DNA of 64,000 bases from Albugo candida (Eukaryota > Oomycota > Peronosporomycetes > Albuginales). The notes beneath the pieces were generated by a model. The model did no database searches, had not been told where the DNA came from, and saw only the letters and a list, made by a program, of their open reading frames with translations. The DNA lies in the NCBI GenBank assembly GCA_040437565.1, contig JBDOQK010000038.1, forward strand, positions 1 to 64,000. The letters run 5' to 3'. The position numbers were made by a program, and so were the translations under genes. Of this stretch, positions 11,104 through 24,680 are shown in pieces; the first letter of the stretch is position 1, and every line of letters starts with the position of its first letter.

Positions 11104-11640
11104 CATAATTTTAGTGTGTGCGTATTCACATTATTCCATATTCTCAATACGAAGCATGCAGCTTTGACTAAAATTCTTTTAGTTACTAATGCAATATACT
11201 TTGCAAATGCTGATGAAGACCCACCTATGGAACCATTAAATCTGCCAGAAGCTGACAGAAAACCGACTGATGGTAATCAAGAATTCTACCCTGGCTACGA
11301 AGCTGCTCCTTATCCAAGTCCATACAGCAATTCATCACTGAATGAAGACTACCCCTACAGCAACGGCAACGTATGATGGTACATGCATAGGGGTGATCTA
11401 AAGAGGGTACAATAGATACATCTATGTTGGAAATGGCGGCTATAATGGCGAGTTGTACGGACGGGGAAAAGAACGAACCGATATGGTTCAAGTGCTTGCG
11501 GCATGGGTGGTGCTGAAATCGAAGGCAATGGGGGCAATTTGGTGGATCTTACGGATGGGGGCACACGGACCTTAGGGGAAGGAGCTAATGGTCTTCGCAG
11601 AAATCACGGATACAGTTATCGATCTCCATCCACATTTTGG
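11104..11640 (+). pseudogene. Possible remnant of a secreted Pro/Gly/Tyr-rich protein
   Basis: An open frame to 11376 has a hydrophobic stretch (TKILLVTNAIYFANA) resembling the end of a signal peptide, followed by an acidic, Pro- and Tyr-rich region (PGYEAAPYPSPYSN). It has no ATG; a TTTTAG just before it could be a splice acceptor, which would make it a second exon. Beyond 11376, glycine-rich fragments (GGYNGELYGRG, QFGGSYGWGH) continue in other frames, which suggests a decayed low-complexity C-terminus. The family is unknown. Confidence 0.3.
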
Positions 11641-11900
11641 TAACCTGCAGTATCTACACCAACGCGTACTAAAATGAACAATATGTACTATCAGGATTTT
11701 ATTATGGGCCGAGCTGACACCTTTATATCTTTTTTGGAATATATATCTAGTACTACCCTTGTCTTGCTTCAAAATCTTTCTGATCCCCGTTATATACAGC
11801 AAAACGATTGGATGTAGCACACTCAGCAATGGAGTGGATTACCAAGGAGCTTGTAACTCATCATTCGCTATCCGCTTCACATCCACTTTTAATGCCTAAG
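11641..11900. other. Intergenic, nothing recognised
   Basis: No supported gene or repeat in this stretch between the possible secreted-protein remnant and the second copia fossil. Confidence 0.3.
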
Positions 11901-14900
11901 TTGCGGTTGATTTTCTCTTTTAATATGTGGAAGAAATTTATCCGATAGTAGAACGCACTCGCAGGAAGCCAAGTCAAAAACGTCTACACGCGAAATATCG
12001 ACTGGCTTGGGAAGTAGATGACCCAGACTGTCAGCAAACTCTTTTCAACATCCTCTCCTACGTGTCGGAATGAAGGGGTCATAACGACGATCACTTTTTT
12101 CAATGATATGCAGTCGAAGCCTTCCTAGAGGCGACCACACACTTGCATGTACGTTCTTACGGCTTTTTGAAAAGAAACAATCATCAGCGCAGTTCCACCG
12201 CGGCTCTTAGACATGCTTCAATTACCAAATTTGTCTGAAACGCGCTTTAGTACACCTACTCGGCTGTCGACCGGAATTGTCAGTTCTACACTTCAATGTC
12301 TTTACGAGAGGTACCAAGATTTTATACGATCTTGTCTACTGCCTATCTCTAACTTTTTTATCCTGTTCTCATTATCGCACTATACGTTCATGTCGATGTG
12401 AAAACTATCTATGAAAAGTTGCACGTTCAAGGACAATGGGACGGGAATATGTGCAAGCAATTCGTGAAAATAAGCGATTCACTTTGCGAGTACGCGGTCC
12501 AATGAGTGGTCTGTAAGATTACCCGTTGAGCATACTGCAAACGCGTTCAATGGAAAAGTATTAAGTGCTCATTTAACCCGAATATTTAGTTGTCTGCCGA
12601 TCATAATTGTGTCGCAAACCACAGAATGTCGATGGAAGTGCGGGACCAGTACTTAAAATAAATTGGCGTCTATTTGTACACTAAAGGCAGCGATTCAACT
12701 CGCTCGAAATCTGGGTCATGATACCACCTTCGAGCTGACCGCTCATGTGTTCTTACAGTTTGCCGTAATATTTCTGATCATTAAGCAGATACTTTATAAT
12801 AACTCAAGTAAACAATGAAGAGTAAATAGTCACTCCGTGAAGTTGGCGAGACTCATGCTCATAACTGCGGAAACACACATATCTATATCATCTTGATGCG
12901 AAGCAAATTGGTGCCTACTCGCAGAATTGATACCCAGAAAGGCCTGGATTGGTCTGCAGGAGAAATGACATGGTGCCATTGTATCGGCCCTCCGGTATAG
13001 AAACATTGAAGGCAAGACCTTTGAAGTAAGAACCAGATGATGTGCAACGAGCCTATAACGGCATGCAATCTACAACTTCCCTAAAAAAGGCACGAGTACC
13101 CAAATCCGATTTCGTCCAGAATTTCAATTCTAAACCAAAGAATGAGCGTGGTGTCAAACAATCCTCAAATAAGAAACATTAGACTCAATGTCACCAAAGA
13201 TTCTGGAATTTGCTGACTGAGATGAAGCATATCAGCACTTTTAGTCACCGAGTGACTGTATATCAACTGATGCACTTGAAAAGTATCAATCTGATGAAAA
13301 TCTTAAAAGGGGAAACTCAATTCAAGTAGCCGTTTTTTGCATATGAGCGGAATTAAGTCGGTTTTGCGAGCGATATCAGAAGGGGACGTCGTCTTGGTGA
13401 GAATACTTAAATCAGAGACGGAACTACTGAAGGAAAACAACAGTGTTGTATTGGTTGCATTATCATCTTGCCTAAGTCGCTCAACCTCTATCGTTTTGTA
13501 TAGCTTCATTAATCGGCGAAATGCACCAATGCAGATTTAGTTTGCTCACATCCACAAGAAAAGATTATAAGAGATTCAGCGCTTATACGAAGGCATTTCA
13601 GTATCTCTGTGCGAGAACAATATGCACAATATCGATGAGATCAAGCGAAGAAGCCCTCAAGTAATGATGTGTTGTTCAATTGGGAAAAGAAGTGGCACAT
13701 TTGAAGAGATAATCATGTAAAGTTTATACGGTAATACAGCATCTCCTGACAGCAACCAGCGATTAAAGAGAGAGCTGGACACCATCAAATGTAAAAAGAC
13801 ATTTGTACAAGTCTCACACTTCTCCCTTACAAGTTATAAACCAAATCACGCCGCGATTCTACATTCGTAGCTTTGTTACTATCGACTGTCGGATGCAATT
13901 GCGATAAGGTGGATCATACAATAACGTCGACGCAGAGGTTTCATACTAAAGCTAGTTGCTCCAAACGCAACAATAAATACAGCTCGGTAGTGGTANNNNN
14001 NNNNNNNNNNNNNNNNNNNNNNNNNNNNNNNNNNNNNNNNNNNNNNNNNNNNNNNNNNNNNNNNNNNNNNNNNNNNNNNNNNNNNNNNNNNNNNNACTAG
14101 AATTAGACTAATTGACTTCTCTAGTTGCCTAGGCTATCTTAAATAACATATATACATATAAAAAACGTTTCGTGAAATACCTGCGATAGATGATAATATG
14201 TCCCTCGTTGCTAGTCCTGCAGTGCGGTAGCGTTCACCACGACAGTACGATGATTCGAGACGCTCAATCATGATCCCCCTTCGGAGTAAAATCAGTGTGG
14301 TGATTAGAGGATCTAGAAACGAATCAACCAATTAATAGATTTTAATCGAAGCCATAAGAGCTAGTGAGCCAAGAACAGTGCCTTATGTGGAGACTTCAGA
14401 AACAAATCAACGAATCAGAGCGTCTAATATCGAGGCCGCAGAAACCAATCATCCAATCAGATTTTTTGGTTTGAATATGCTCGATGTATCCGATAAAGTC
14501 AATTGAAGCAAAGCGAAAGATACCTGAAAACGACTCAAATCACAATTGGAGCGAATTTTAGAAAATACGACGATTTTGCGGTGAACAAAAAGATATATCC
14601 ACCCATCGACAATTAAAAGCAAAAATTCGGTTGTCTGACATGGGCACTTTTGTAGAACGGAATTGTTGTGTATCATATTCAAAAAAGAGACTCTGATGAA
14701 ACTGTGCGATAGAACTAGCCTCTCAAGAAGCGCTACAATAAAAGACTGTATCATCGATGAAAATTAAACATTTGTTCCGAATGTGTGGTCCAACGCTTCA
14801 TCGTGAGGTATGATTACGTGCTTTTACCGCACCAATTCTCAAACAATTTGATAAAGAGAGAAATCTTCCGAAGCGATTCTTTCCAAATTGTGCGTCTTGC

Positions 14901-15890
14901 CAGGAGAAGCTGGAACGCGGAACGCAGGTTCCATATAATTACCACTACGACATGTAGAATTTCATTTTTATATTACAAAAAGCATAAATGAAATACCTCC
15001 GTGGATGAATACAAGGAAGTAGATTGAAGGCAAGTAGAACAACTTCGTTGTGGCGCTCATTATGTAGCAATGATTTCTGATTCGTTTATGTCCCTGAGAA
15101 GAAAGCTCTTTTTGGCAACTTAGTTGCTAAAGCCCAGAGACGATGAGATGAAATAAATTGCAACGTATCATCATCACAGTTTCTGTCGATAACTTCCCAT
15201 TTCCTTGTTCCTGATGATGGTGTCATGCCATACACAAATACCAAGCTACTCTCTGCAGATTACTACTTGACTTCTGATTATGACCTTGTAGTCCAAACGT
15301 TCATTACGCTTCAATGCGTCAAAATATTTAGTCGAGCCACTACACCACGCGCTTTTTAAGTAGGGGATTTCTTGTAAGCTGATCTTTTTTTCATGCTAAT
15401 CATCCTCAAAGCATCATTGATGTATGCTTAGGAAGAGATTGCAGTCCGATAAAGCTACAAAAAAAGTGTACCTAAACTTAGAAAGTTGCACACCAGATCA
15501 TTCGATAACATCGCAAAAGCATAAGTGTATCAGAATTGCCTTGCAGCAACCTTTTTTATCATTTAATTCGACTAAAAGACTATCTCATAATAAGATGTGG
15601 CTGAAGTTCAACACTCCCGGAATTGCTGTAAAGAGTGGACAAAGACTCGAAATGGTTTACTGCGCATTCGCTACTATCAAAATAAAGCTTGTCTTTGAAT
15701 TCAGAAAACAAGTGAACGAGGGGTCACATCACGATGGTGCGAACGATAGTATCATAAAAATGATGGATCAATATGGGATTAACAGAAAGCAAGTAGATCA
15801 CGCTGCCAGATCAAAAGGGTTCGCACTTATGCAGCAAGGCTGATATTCTTTCAAAAAACTTGCTCCAATGTTATCAGTCTACATAACACT
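11900..15890 (+). mobile_element. Second Ty1/copia fossil, heavily degraded
   Basis: Only scattered signals survive, all on the plus strand and in copia order: a GAG-pre-integrase-like segment near 13330-13640 (MSGIKSVLR, then FAHIHKKRL and EIQRLYEG) and a final RNase H / C-terminal signature ADILSKNL near 15840-15865, the counterpart of ADILTKPL. The sequence between is interrupted by a copy of the dispersed LTR-like repeat at 14096-14345 and by a gap. It has many breaks and is much older than the element at 108-4927. No LTRs were identified and the boundaries are approximate. Confidence 0.5.
14096..14345 (-). repeat. Copy D of the dispersed LTR-like repeat (3' end only)
   Basis: The inverse of the end of copy A: TTGCCTAGGCTATCTTAAAT and the block through GCAGTGCGGTAGCG match copies A, B and C. 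It abuts the gap at 13996-14095, so the start of the match is not visible. Confidence 0.7.
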
Positions 15891-16800
15891 GTTCACTATA
15901 TTGGAGTGTATTTTCTAGGATAAGAAAGCAACTACTATCGTTACAAGATCCACGCGTGATGTAGAGAAAAGTTTGGCATGTCTCGTCTTAGTCAAGGAAG
16001 TAGTGAGTGTTCGCGAAAGTAATGTGTCGATGACACTCTTCTGTTCAGCGATTTATCGCAAAGCGTTTAGCTGTCGACAATAAGGAATTGGCTTTTAAGT
16101 GATTGAAGTATACTACCGAGCCTAAAGTTCAAGATTTTGAGCGCAATTGTATGAACTCAACGATTTTTACGAAAATAATCTGGATGCTGAGATAGGTTGC
16201 GGGAATGTTGCGATGAAACGATATTTTGTAACCTGAAATTTCTGGAAAATTTTAAGATGCGCTGTTAAATCAATCGGAATAGATCCGGGTTGCAAGATGG
16301 AAGTAATTTGTACCAGGCATCAAACCGCTACGAATGGAAATATTCATGGAATAAACTACATGTGAGCCGATAAAATACACCCGTATCTCGGAGAGAGGGA
16401 CGGCACGTCGTTCTCGGATAACGTTCTTGATGTGTACCACTCGAAGATGACATCATAGTGATAAGATTGACTGGACAGCATGACTGTCACTCGAGACAAT
16501 ATCACCTTTTGAAGATCATTCCGCATGGTGTGAGAGAGTGTTGACAGTGAGAAATGTACAATAGGCGTTATGCGATTGCTGCAATCGACCTAGAAGTAAA
16601 AGTAAAATATATTCAGCGTTAATCTTGTTTGTCAACACTACATCATGCATGCTTAACGGCACTACAACTTGTTCATGCCAAGGTTGGAAAAGACATTCGT
16701 CTGCTTCGCCCATGTTAAACTGATCACGTGGGACCTTCTTTGTCCATCCCATCTGTCGAGTTGAACTCAAACAGCCAATCAGGTGAGGTCTAACTTGAGT
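15891..16800. other. No gene recognised between two retroelement fossils
   Basis: A 95-codon minus frame (16516-16803) has no recognisable domain and lies directly downstream of the LTR-like repeat copy B. It may be internal sequence of that element. Confidence 0.3.
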
Positions 16801-17836
16801 CAAAGGTGTCTATATACTAGAATTAGACTAACAGTCACCTCTGGTTGCCTAGGCTATCTTATATAACAAATATACATATAAAAAATATTTCGTGAAATAC
16901 CTTTGAGAGATGGTAATATGTCCTCCTGGTGACTGTAGTGCAGTAGCCTTAGCCACCCTCATATGAGACTGTGCCCAGCTAGTAAATGCTCTGAAGTTGT
17001 GAAGTTGTCAAAGTTTCCGAAAGTACCGTGGTTTGCAAACTGGTGTGCGCCACATGAGCGGAACAGTGCTATCTGTTGAAACTGATGGCCCTGATCCAGT
17101 GTGAAACACATTAGACTTATCAATTTGCAGCTATTGCGCAATAAATTAGTGGCCGTGGCCGTGGCCGTCTAGTACGAGAAGATTTCGGCTAGCTAGTAAA
17201 GTGAATTAAGAACCTCCCACATTTAATTTATCTTTCCAGGTTTTGTCTCAAGTGCTCAATCTATCCAACAAGGACTAGGATCAGAGTTGCAGAGCATTTC
17301 CACTTGCCTGTTCCGTACCCGCAGGAATGATCAACGGCATCCGAAAAATTCTTCAAATGATCCTTGCGTCGAGAGTTGATGCTGCTCCTTTGCAAGCCGA
17401 ATGCATTCGCCTTGGTCGTAACACTGTCTTCGAAAGTACCGAACGTGCTCACTAAACGTGGTGTAGATCACAGAAAGTGCCGGAATCATCGTTTTTACGA
17501 TCAGCAATCAGCAACTCCAACAATTCCGATCTGTATAGATGAAGTGCAGCGTCACCGCTTGCAATGCAAGCCATAAATCTGATATAATTTGTTGTTATTT
17601 TTTCCAATCCGACCGTAGTGCTGGTACGGTTGCACATGCAATATGTGTCCAGCGTGGTCGAGAGTAGCAAATCTGACCCCAACTAGGATGTAACTCCTTC
17701 CATAACTGTGCCGTGTCACTGTACTGTGGAAAGAGATGTTGATCGGATTCCAGTGCCCCAAACGAAGGCTGCGTGCACAATATAATGTAGAGCTAAATAT
17801 CCTTTGAGAACCAGAAACGAGATTATGCTGGCAACA
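16800..17836 (-). repeat. Copy B of the dispersed LTR-like repeat (longest)
   Basis: Read on the minus strand it begins TGTTGCCAG and ends near TATAGACACC, about 1.0 kb. TG at the start, a possible ACA at the end and a TATA-like stretch near the end fit an LTR. Copy C begins with the same TGTTGCCAG. The family of the parent element is not determined; no gag or pol is securely linked to it. Confidence 0.6.
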
Positions 17837-17859
17837 TTCGAAAGGCATGACGAAACGGT

Positions 17860-20800
17860 AGGTTTTTGAAAATCGTTAATATACGTTTCCGAAAATGCCG
17901 TGATGAAGCCATAAATGTTCCAACTCGTTCTGTATCTAGTGCATCCGACTATCCCGTGATGACCAATTTGTCAACATTGGATGGCTCTCGGTTGGTTATT
18001 GAGATTTCTAGACGGGCCGTGAGAGTTCAGAGCGTGGAATTGATGGAAAATATTGCTTCCTCTCCTTGCTTTGTACTCCAATATAAAACGATCTACCACT
18101 TGGGTTTGGTTGGATATAAGTGATGGGACCATTGTCGAGTGAATACGCTGTAGTATCTGAGTGACTTCATTGTAAAGCCGACTCAGTAAATTTTCTTCAA
18201 CCGTATCTGATGTGCTCAGCTCTTCGTCGTTCTGTTAGTTGGCGACTAAATCTTCCTTCGCTGACCATGTGTCCCTTTCCCGAAAAACGTTTGAAGACAT
18301 TGGATGTCGAAAAGCGTAGGAAACGGTTTTCGAAACGGCTGATGTGGTTCCTACACCATACCAAGATTGTAACAAAAGCTTTGCGTACTCGGATTCGAAG
18401 TAGAAGCTTTATAGTGTAATCTTTGGTCGCAGTGAAACCATATCGATTGTTCCATCTAGTGTTGACGGCGTTATAGTACATTTAGATCTGGAAGTGTATT
18501 GCTTCTATCCATCTTGTATCAAATTTTTCACGTTTCCACCAAGCAGATGTGATCTCGCATTGAAAAAATTTGCCATGTCGATGTGATTTGATAAATGCTG
18601 CAGTTCTTTCTGCGTTGTCTATCGGCCTGTGTGGTCCAAAGAAAGGCTGGATAAGTTTTTATAATTCCGTCGAAGGAGTTGTCCAATTCGCTGGAATCTT
18701 TTCAATGCATCAGATGCGAACTGCTAAATGAAATGAATACGTTGTAGCTTTGTTCGTCCCACCAAAAAGAACTTTAGACCACCATCTTGACGGCGAAGAT
18801 ATAAAATGTCTTCGCTGAGTAGGAGAAAATGTTTGAAATAGTTTTTGTGTTTCTGACCAAATACAAATCTATTCAAAGTTGATGCCACTGTCGAATTGTC
18901 TCTGCTGGTACGTCCACGTGCCACGTGTAATGACACAGACGTGAAGAAATCATCGTCTGCGCAACCAGTAGTCGACCGCTAACAATTCGTGCACGTCAAA
19001 ACCAAACGCCAACCCCATCATAAAAACCCTGTCGAGAGTTCCGTTAACCATGAAATTATTCGGTTTCTGGCCGAACGAAATACCTATAGAATACTCCGGA
19101 CCCTGTATGGTCAGGTTGGGAATACGTGGACGCGCCATGGTCCGATTCAACGAGGGCAATGGTGATTGCTCAAGTGTGTTTCGCACCAAATCCATCGGAA
19201 TAGACTTGAGCGAATTGTAGCTGCGTCAAACAGCATTTGGAGCATCTAAAAGCAATGTCAAATTGTCCGCAAAAACCAAGTTGCGACAGTCGGGCCATTG
19301 ATCCAAATTTCGTGTTCTTCATGTTGTCGAACTAGATTTCTCAAAGGTTCGATCGTCATCAGAAAAAGTAAAGCTGAGAGAGGATAGCCCTATTTCACTC
19401 CACGTTGTGGTGTAATCGACGCTGAGATAATTTAACTGAGCCTTAGTGTTACTGTACAAAAGACGAATCCAGTCGATAAAAAATTTTCTACCGCCATCGT
19501 TTCCAAAACGCGAAACATGTACGTCCAATTGACTCGATCGTAAGCTTTCTCAAAAGCCGAGAAAGGTCGCGTAAGCTTGCTCCCCACGATGAGTGACCAA
19601 GTCTTGGATGCCGGTGAGATGTGGAATATGGTGATGCATTGACCTTCCTTGCACAAATGCGTTTTGATCTTGATGGATCAATTTTGGCAAAACACGTTGC
19701 AATTGATACGTCAATTTCTTTTTGAAAGTACTTTCACATCGACGCAAAGCAGCGCGATCGGTCGATAGTTGCTAGGATCACCTCATGATTATTATTTTGT
19801 ACAATATTGGTGTTGCTGAGTGGCGTTGTCATCAAAGTAAGCTTCCTCTTTCCAGCTGATATTCGAACACGATCTTCAGACACTAGCCAAACGTTTCCGG
19901 ATGAAGCTGAGAAAATGCAGCTGGTAGTCCATCCATACCTGGGGGAGAACTACTCCCGCATGTGCTTGATCGCTTCCCCCATCTCGGTCGTACTTAAGAG
20001 AGTTGAGAGACTGTCTTGCTGCTGTGGCAAGGGAAACTGGAATTGAAACAAGAAACGTGTTTTGCTTTCGTTCACATGGAGCATTTGAGTCGATCTCTAA
20101 GCTATAAACAGAGTCCACGACACCACCCCAATGTTGTCCGAATTTGTCAATAATCTACTTCAGGTTTGATGTCACGGTACCACATTTTTCGTAACATTTT
20201 CGATCGGGATGCGACGATAAAAACCTTCCGGAGGGTGGAAAAATGTTTGGAAGAGTTGTCCATATGCTTCACGTGATGGTCGAAGCTTTTATTTCTATTT
20301 TGCATTGTTTTCGACAGAAATTAGGAATTGTTCGAGACTTGATTCGCAAAAATACCGCGACTCATTGGTGTCTTGAATGCGGTATCGAGCTGCTGCGACT
20401 TCCAAAACACGCTGACTAGACTCAACATCACGTCGGCTATCTTTTGCTACCTTTGTTTCAATGCTTTGAAGCCGTTTCTTGATTTTTGTCTTCCAGCTTT
20501 CCCGCATTTTTCTGCGATTCAAAGTTGTCCGGAACTGTTCTAGCACCAAAATTGGTTCCAATTTGATTACTTCGACAACTTGAGGATCTTCAAAGAGTCG
20601 TAATGAACATTTGAAATATCCTCGACGCAAAGACTGAGTTGGATTTCTAAAAGTTATTTTTGTGCCAGATGGCCTCCCACATGTCGTGGACGAAAATACT
20701 CAGAAGTTTTGTATACCATATTGAATAGCTCTTCCGACATGCAGATGTAATCAAGTCGATGCTTGGGCGGTAATGGTTCTGTAAAGACTTTTTCAGTCGG

Positions 20801-23060
20801 ATGTTGGATTTGCCAAGCGTCCACCACACCCAACTGTGAAAGCCATTCCACACACGCTAATCCACTTGGTTCGTGTCGAATTGTTCCACTAGAAGCATCG
20901 ATAGCAGGATCGAGTGGTGTGTTATAATTACCAAATACGGGATGTGTTGCGGTCGATTTGACAATGGTGGCGAGAAATAACGCATAAAAACCCACTCGTT
21001 TCTCGTCCTTGACCGATGCATATATATTTTTAATATAAAGCGGTGCTTGGTGAATGAGAAGACGCAGAACCAAATAGCGATGTCGAATGCTTCGTATGAT
21101 GAGCGCATCAGCTGTTGTGCGGTTTGGAATCGGCTGGAGAAAAGCGCTGTCGTGATCATTGAGAAACATATTTTGCTGCATTTTTAAGCTAATAAAAATC
21201 AAAGGAGTCCAGTTGGTTGTGATGGTAAAACTTGGTTTTTTTAACACAGCTGATGAAGAATGGTGACAGGACGTGTCGACAAGAAGATGACCGTTTCGAA
21301 AAATGACATTGTCATTCATCGTGAGTGCTGAGAAATTGTTGCGCGTTGATATAATTTAGCATCCTTTAGAATGCCTGCTGAAGTGAACCAGCAATCCACT
21401 TCTTGTCACCATCTTGAACCGAAAGATGTAGAGTTGCTATATTTTCGGGGATTAAGGAAATTATAACGGAGAGCTCATTGATAGCATCACAGAGAAATCA
21501 TCGTCATATAACTGCACAACATTGGGACCAACAGGCGATGCCTACATCTGGGCGTGACAAGGATAGTAGCTCATTCGTTGGGATTGATAGGCAATGATGG
21601 CCTGGAATCTGAATCACCGGCCAATTCATGAGATATCGGACACAATCATTATGTGTGTAATCAGTACACAGAAATAGTAGTTCCATCACGGGGAGAGCCT
21701 TCGTAACAACTGAGAACCACTTCCTGTGTCGCCCTCTACCATGAAGCGATTTTCTGGAACATCACATCACGTTTCAATGGGACGTTCCCACCAACATGTT
21801 TACTCCATTGTTTCAGATATAACATTTTCATTCAAATCTTAGGCAGCGTATACTCTATTGATCATGCGCAGTTGTGACACGTCATCATAAGCACTCCCAT
21901 TCAACTCCTACACGCAAGAATAAAATAGTTCAATGCGATCCAATGATCAAGTGCTGTCTGGATGATTTTGTCCGGGTTCGGAGTGTATGCGTCGGCTTGG
22001 TCCCCCTTTTCTGGTCTGATTGTGTGCATTGCGCTGTTGGAATCAATTTCCATTAGCTATCCCATCTGGACAACCTGAGGAGATCGCTCTGTTTTTCGAC
22101 CATGCTGTGGCGATTGCCAAAAATGATCAGCCTCTTTTGAAGTGGAGGCCTTATTTGGCATCCGTGTTTACAAGAAAATCATCGGAAAGTGGGTTCCATG
22201 CACTGGGTTGTCAAACTTCAACCTCTCCATCCCAACCCGACGGCTGCGAGCACCGAGTTGTATTTAGTCGTGACCAACTCAGATAGAGCTTGAAGGCGTG
22301 CCTTGGAAAACATGTGTCGATATGTATTCATTCAAATGGTGACGATTATGAAAGTAACGGGTCAAACGCATGTCTATATCGCGATCCCACTCCACTGGTT
22401 CGGATAATATTAGTGTAGCATATTTTTTCTCGAGTGGGGGAGAGCAGGGGTTGCTTCACCATGGTTTGTGGGATTCCCGGAGGTGTGAGTTGGAAGGAGA
22501 GTTGAACTCTAGCGATATTTGATCGGAGCGATCTTCCCCGCTTTCTGGTCCAACTCTTTCCGTATTAAAATTGGGAAACCCAACGATGTCGAAGCGAGCA
22601 TGGTTATCTTTTTTGGTGTTTTTTGAACTGTAGTTGGCGTGGTAGAACGGTTACTGGATACAAACAGTATGGGCCACGCTGAACAAAAAGTGGAAGCTCT
22701 TTCAAAATCAGAGCCATCTTAGCTCGTCCAGGAAGAGTTATTTGCCGGATGCGATTTGCTTGCATACCATAAATATACGCACTAATGCTGCTGGTACCGT
22801 GGAAGATGCAAAGAAATTCCTCCTGTCGAAATAACCAGTCTTTTCGAGGCATATGCTTCTCGGAATGTACCAAGAAGGCAAAACAACCTCCTACCCANNN
22901 NNNNNNNNNNNNNNNNNNNNNNNNNNNNNNNNNNNNNNNNNNNNNNNNNNNNNNNNNNNNNNNNNNNNNNNNNNNNNNNNNNNNNNNNNNNNNNNNNATC
23001 TTGCATTGCCCGGGTAACGCTTTCCTCTCAACTGCTTTATGTTCGTGAGCTAAGTGCATG
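17860..23060 (-). mobile_element. LINE (EN-RT non-LTR retrotransposon), decayed
   Basis: On the minus strand, an ORF1-like region (about 23059-22560, interrupted by a gap) is followed by an apurinic-type endonuclease (21319-20654, with NIYASVKDEKRVGFYALF, GNYNTPLD and RLDYICMSEELF) and a reverse transcriptase (about 19750-18950, with HQDQNAFVQGRSMHHH, FEKAYDRVNW and DWIRLLYSNTKAQL), then a C-terminal region to about 17900 (WKREKFDTRWIEAIHF). The order and motifs are those of L1/Tx1-like elements. Typical GDFN and SDH endonuclease residues are altered (GNYN, GGH), the RT catalytic box is not intact, and the domains fall in several frames, so the copy is inactive. Its 3' end is cut by copy B of the LTR-like repeat. 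No poly-A tail is seen. Confidence 0.85.
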
Positions 23061-23898
23061 AGGCGGATGCGTACTGCTTGATATTGAATTAATTAAAAAA
23101 CCGCAAATTGTCTTCCATCATACTGCCAAAGAATTAATTCAAGTAATATAAAATTCTTGCAGTTTGGCGACCGAGTTATACACACCTAAATTTTTTGTGG
23201 TCGCATGTTCGTGCAGCATAGTGGAACTTTATAACGGCATCCAGCCATATTCACTTCGCTTTATCGAGATTCATCGTGTGTAAGCAATACCACTTACTTA
23301 CAAACGAAAGTTCTACAAGCTTCCAGGTGTTCGTTAATATGTTTTCGAGCTTAGACGGAAAGGTTGTCTTGTTCGGGAATCTGTAGTCACCTTTTTATAG
23401 ATCGTTGTCATGATCGACTCGACCACCGTAAACATGAACTGCTGCGACTTCATTGAGTTCATTGGATGGGACTGAAAATGAGTTAAAGCGCTGCTTATGC
23501 CGAGAATGTTTTGATACTGATGACATTAGGATCACCCACCACGCCGTAGCCATACCCGATGTGCCTCATCTTTTTCTAGGAGCTGAATTCCTGCTGGAAT
23601 TATGATATTTTAGCACTCGTCAGCATTCCAACCAAGCTCAAATGGCAGATAATTTGATGTGAAAGTACCCAGGAAGGATAGGAACAATCTTTCCTCTTCC
23701 TTACACGCCGTCAACTCTCACGAGTCCTCTTCCATCCCCTCGATGTAACCAAAAGTCATCCAATGTTGATACAATCACGTAGAGATAGGACACAACGGAT
23801 ACAGAGCGAGCTCGCCTTTTTGGAGAAATCACGGCATGTTTGGAGTTGTGTCCTTCCATCTTTTTTTAAATATACATAGTTTCGTCTCGCGTTCGATA
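23061..23898. other. Probable retroelement debris
   Basis: A short plus-strand segment near 23522-23610 reads ITHHAVAIPDVPHLFLGAEF, which resembles the end of a retroelement protease domain. Nothing else is identifiable. It could be part of the element whose LTR-like copy starts at 23899. Confidence 0.25.
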
Positions 23899-24680
23899 TG
23901 TTGCCAGTTCGATCTTGATTCTGGTTTCTTCAAGATATAAAGCCCGACATTATATTTTGCAATCAGCGTTCGGGTGGGGCAGTGGAATCCAATCAACATC
24001 TCATTCTCGATTGCTATCACACGGAATGATTATGTCTGGAGCTACTTACGAGTTGGGGTCATTTCTTCTTATCCCGAGCATATTGGACGCATACTGCACG
24101 TGCAATTGTGCCAGCACAACGGTCGGCATCGAAAAATTATCAGTAAATTAAATTTGATTTAAGGCTTGCATTGCAAGCGTTGACGCTTCAATCCATCTGG
24201 AGAGAAAGAAATCGTCTTTGATTCCATCAGCGATTAGCTACTCCGGCAGTTCCAGAAATTTCCGTGATCTGAACGCATTCAACTTGCAAAGATGCTGCGT
24301 CATCTCGCAACGCAATCATCATTTGGTGGATTATTCAGAATTTCACAATCGTTGCTGCGGGTTGGGCACCAGCAGGTTGAAATCCAAGTGCAACTCGGAT
24401 ACTAGTCCTGTTTGGATGGCTTATAGTAATGTGGCGTACACCTATTTGCAAAAAATGATACTATGGACAATTTTACAATTTTCACATCATGCACACGCTG
24501 AACACAGTCTCGTATTGTGGTGGTTTTGAGGCTACCGCCATACAGAACTATCAAAGAGAAGACACATTATCATCTAAAATAGGTTTTTCACGAACGTGTG
24601 TTCTCTTTATATTTGGTATTTAAGATAGCGTAGGCATCCAGGAAGTCAGTAGAATTCTAGTAATCTAGACACCTTTAACT
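23899..24680 (+). repeat. Copy C of the dispersed LTR-like repeat
   Basis: About 780 bp, beginning TGTTGCCAG and ending near CTAGACACC, matching copy B (inverted) and copy A. The landmark GGGGCAGTGGAATCCAATCA corresponds to GGGGCACTGGAATCCGATCA in copy B. The 5 bp on either side do not match, so it is not a clean solo LTR. Confidence 0.65.
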
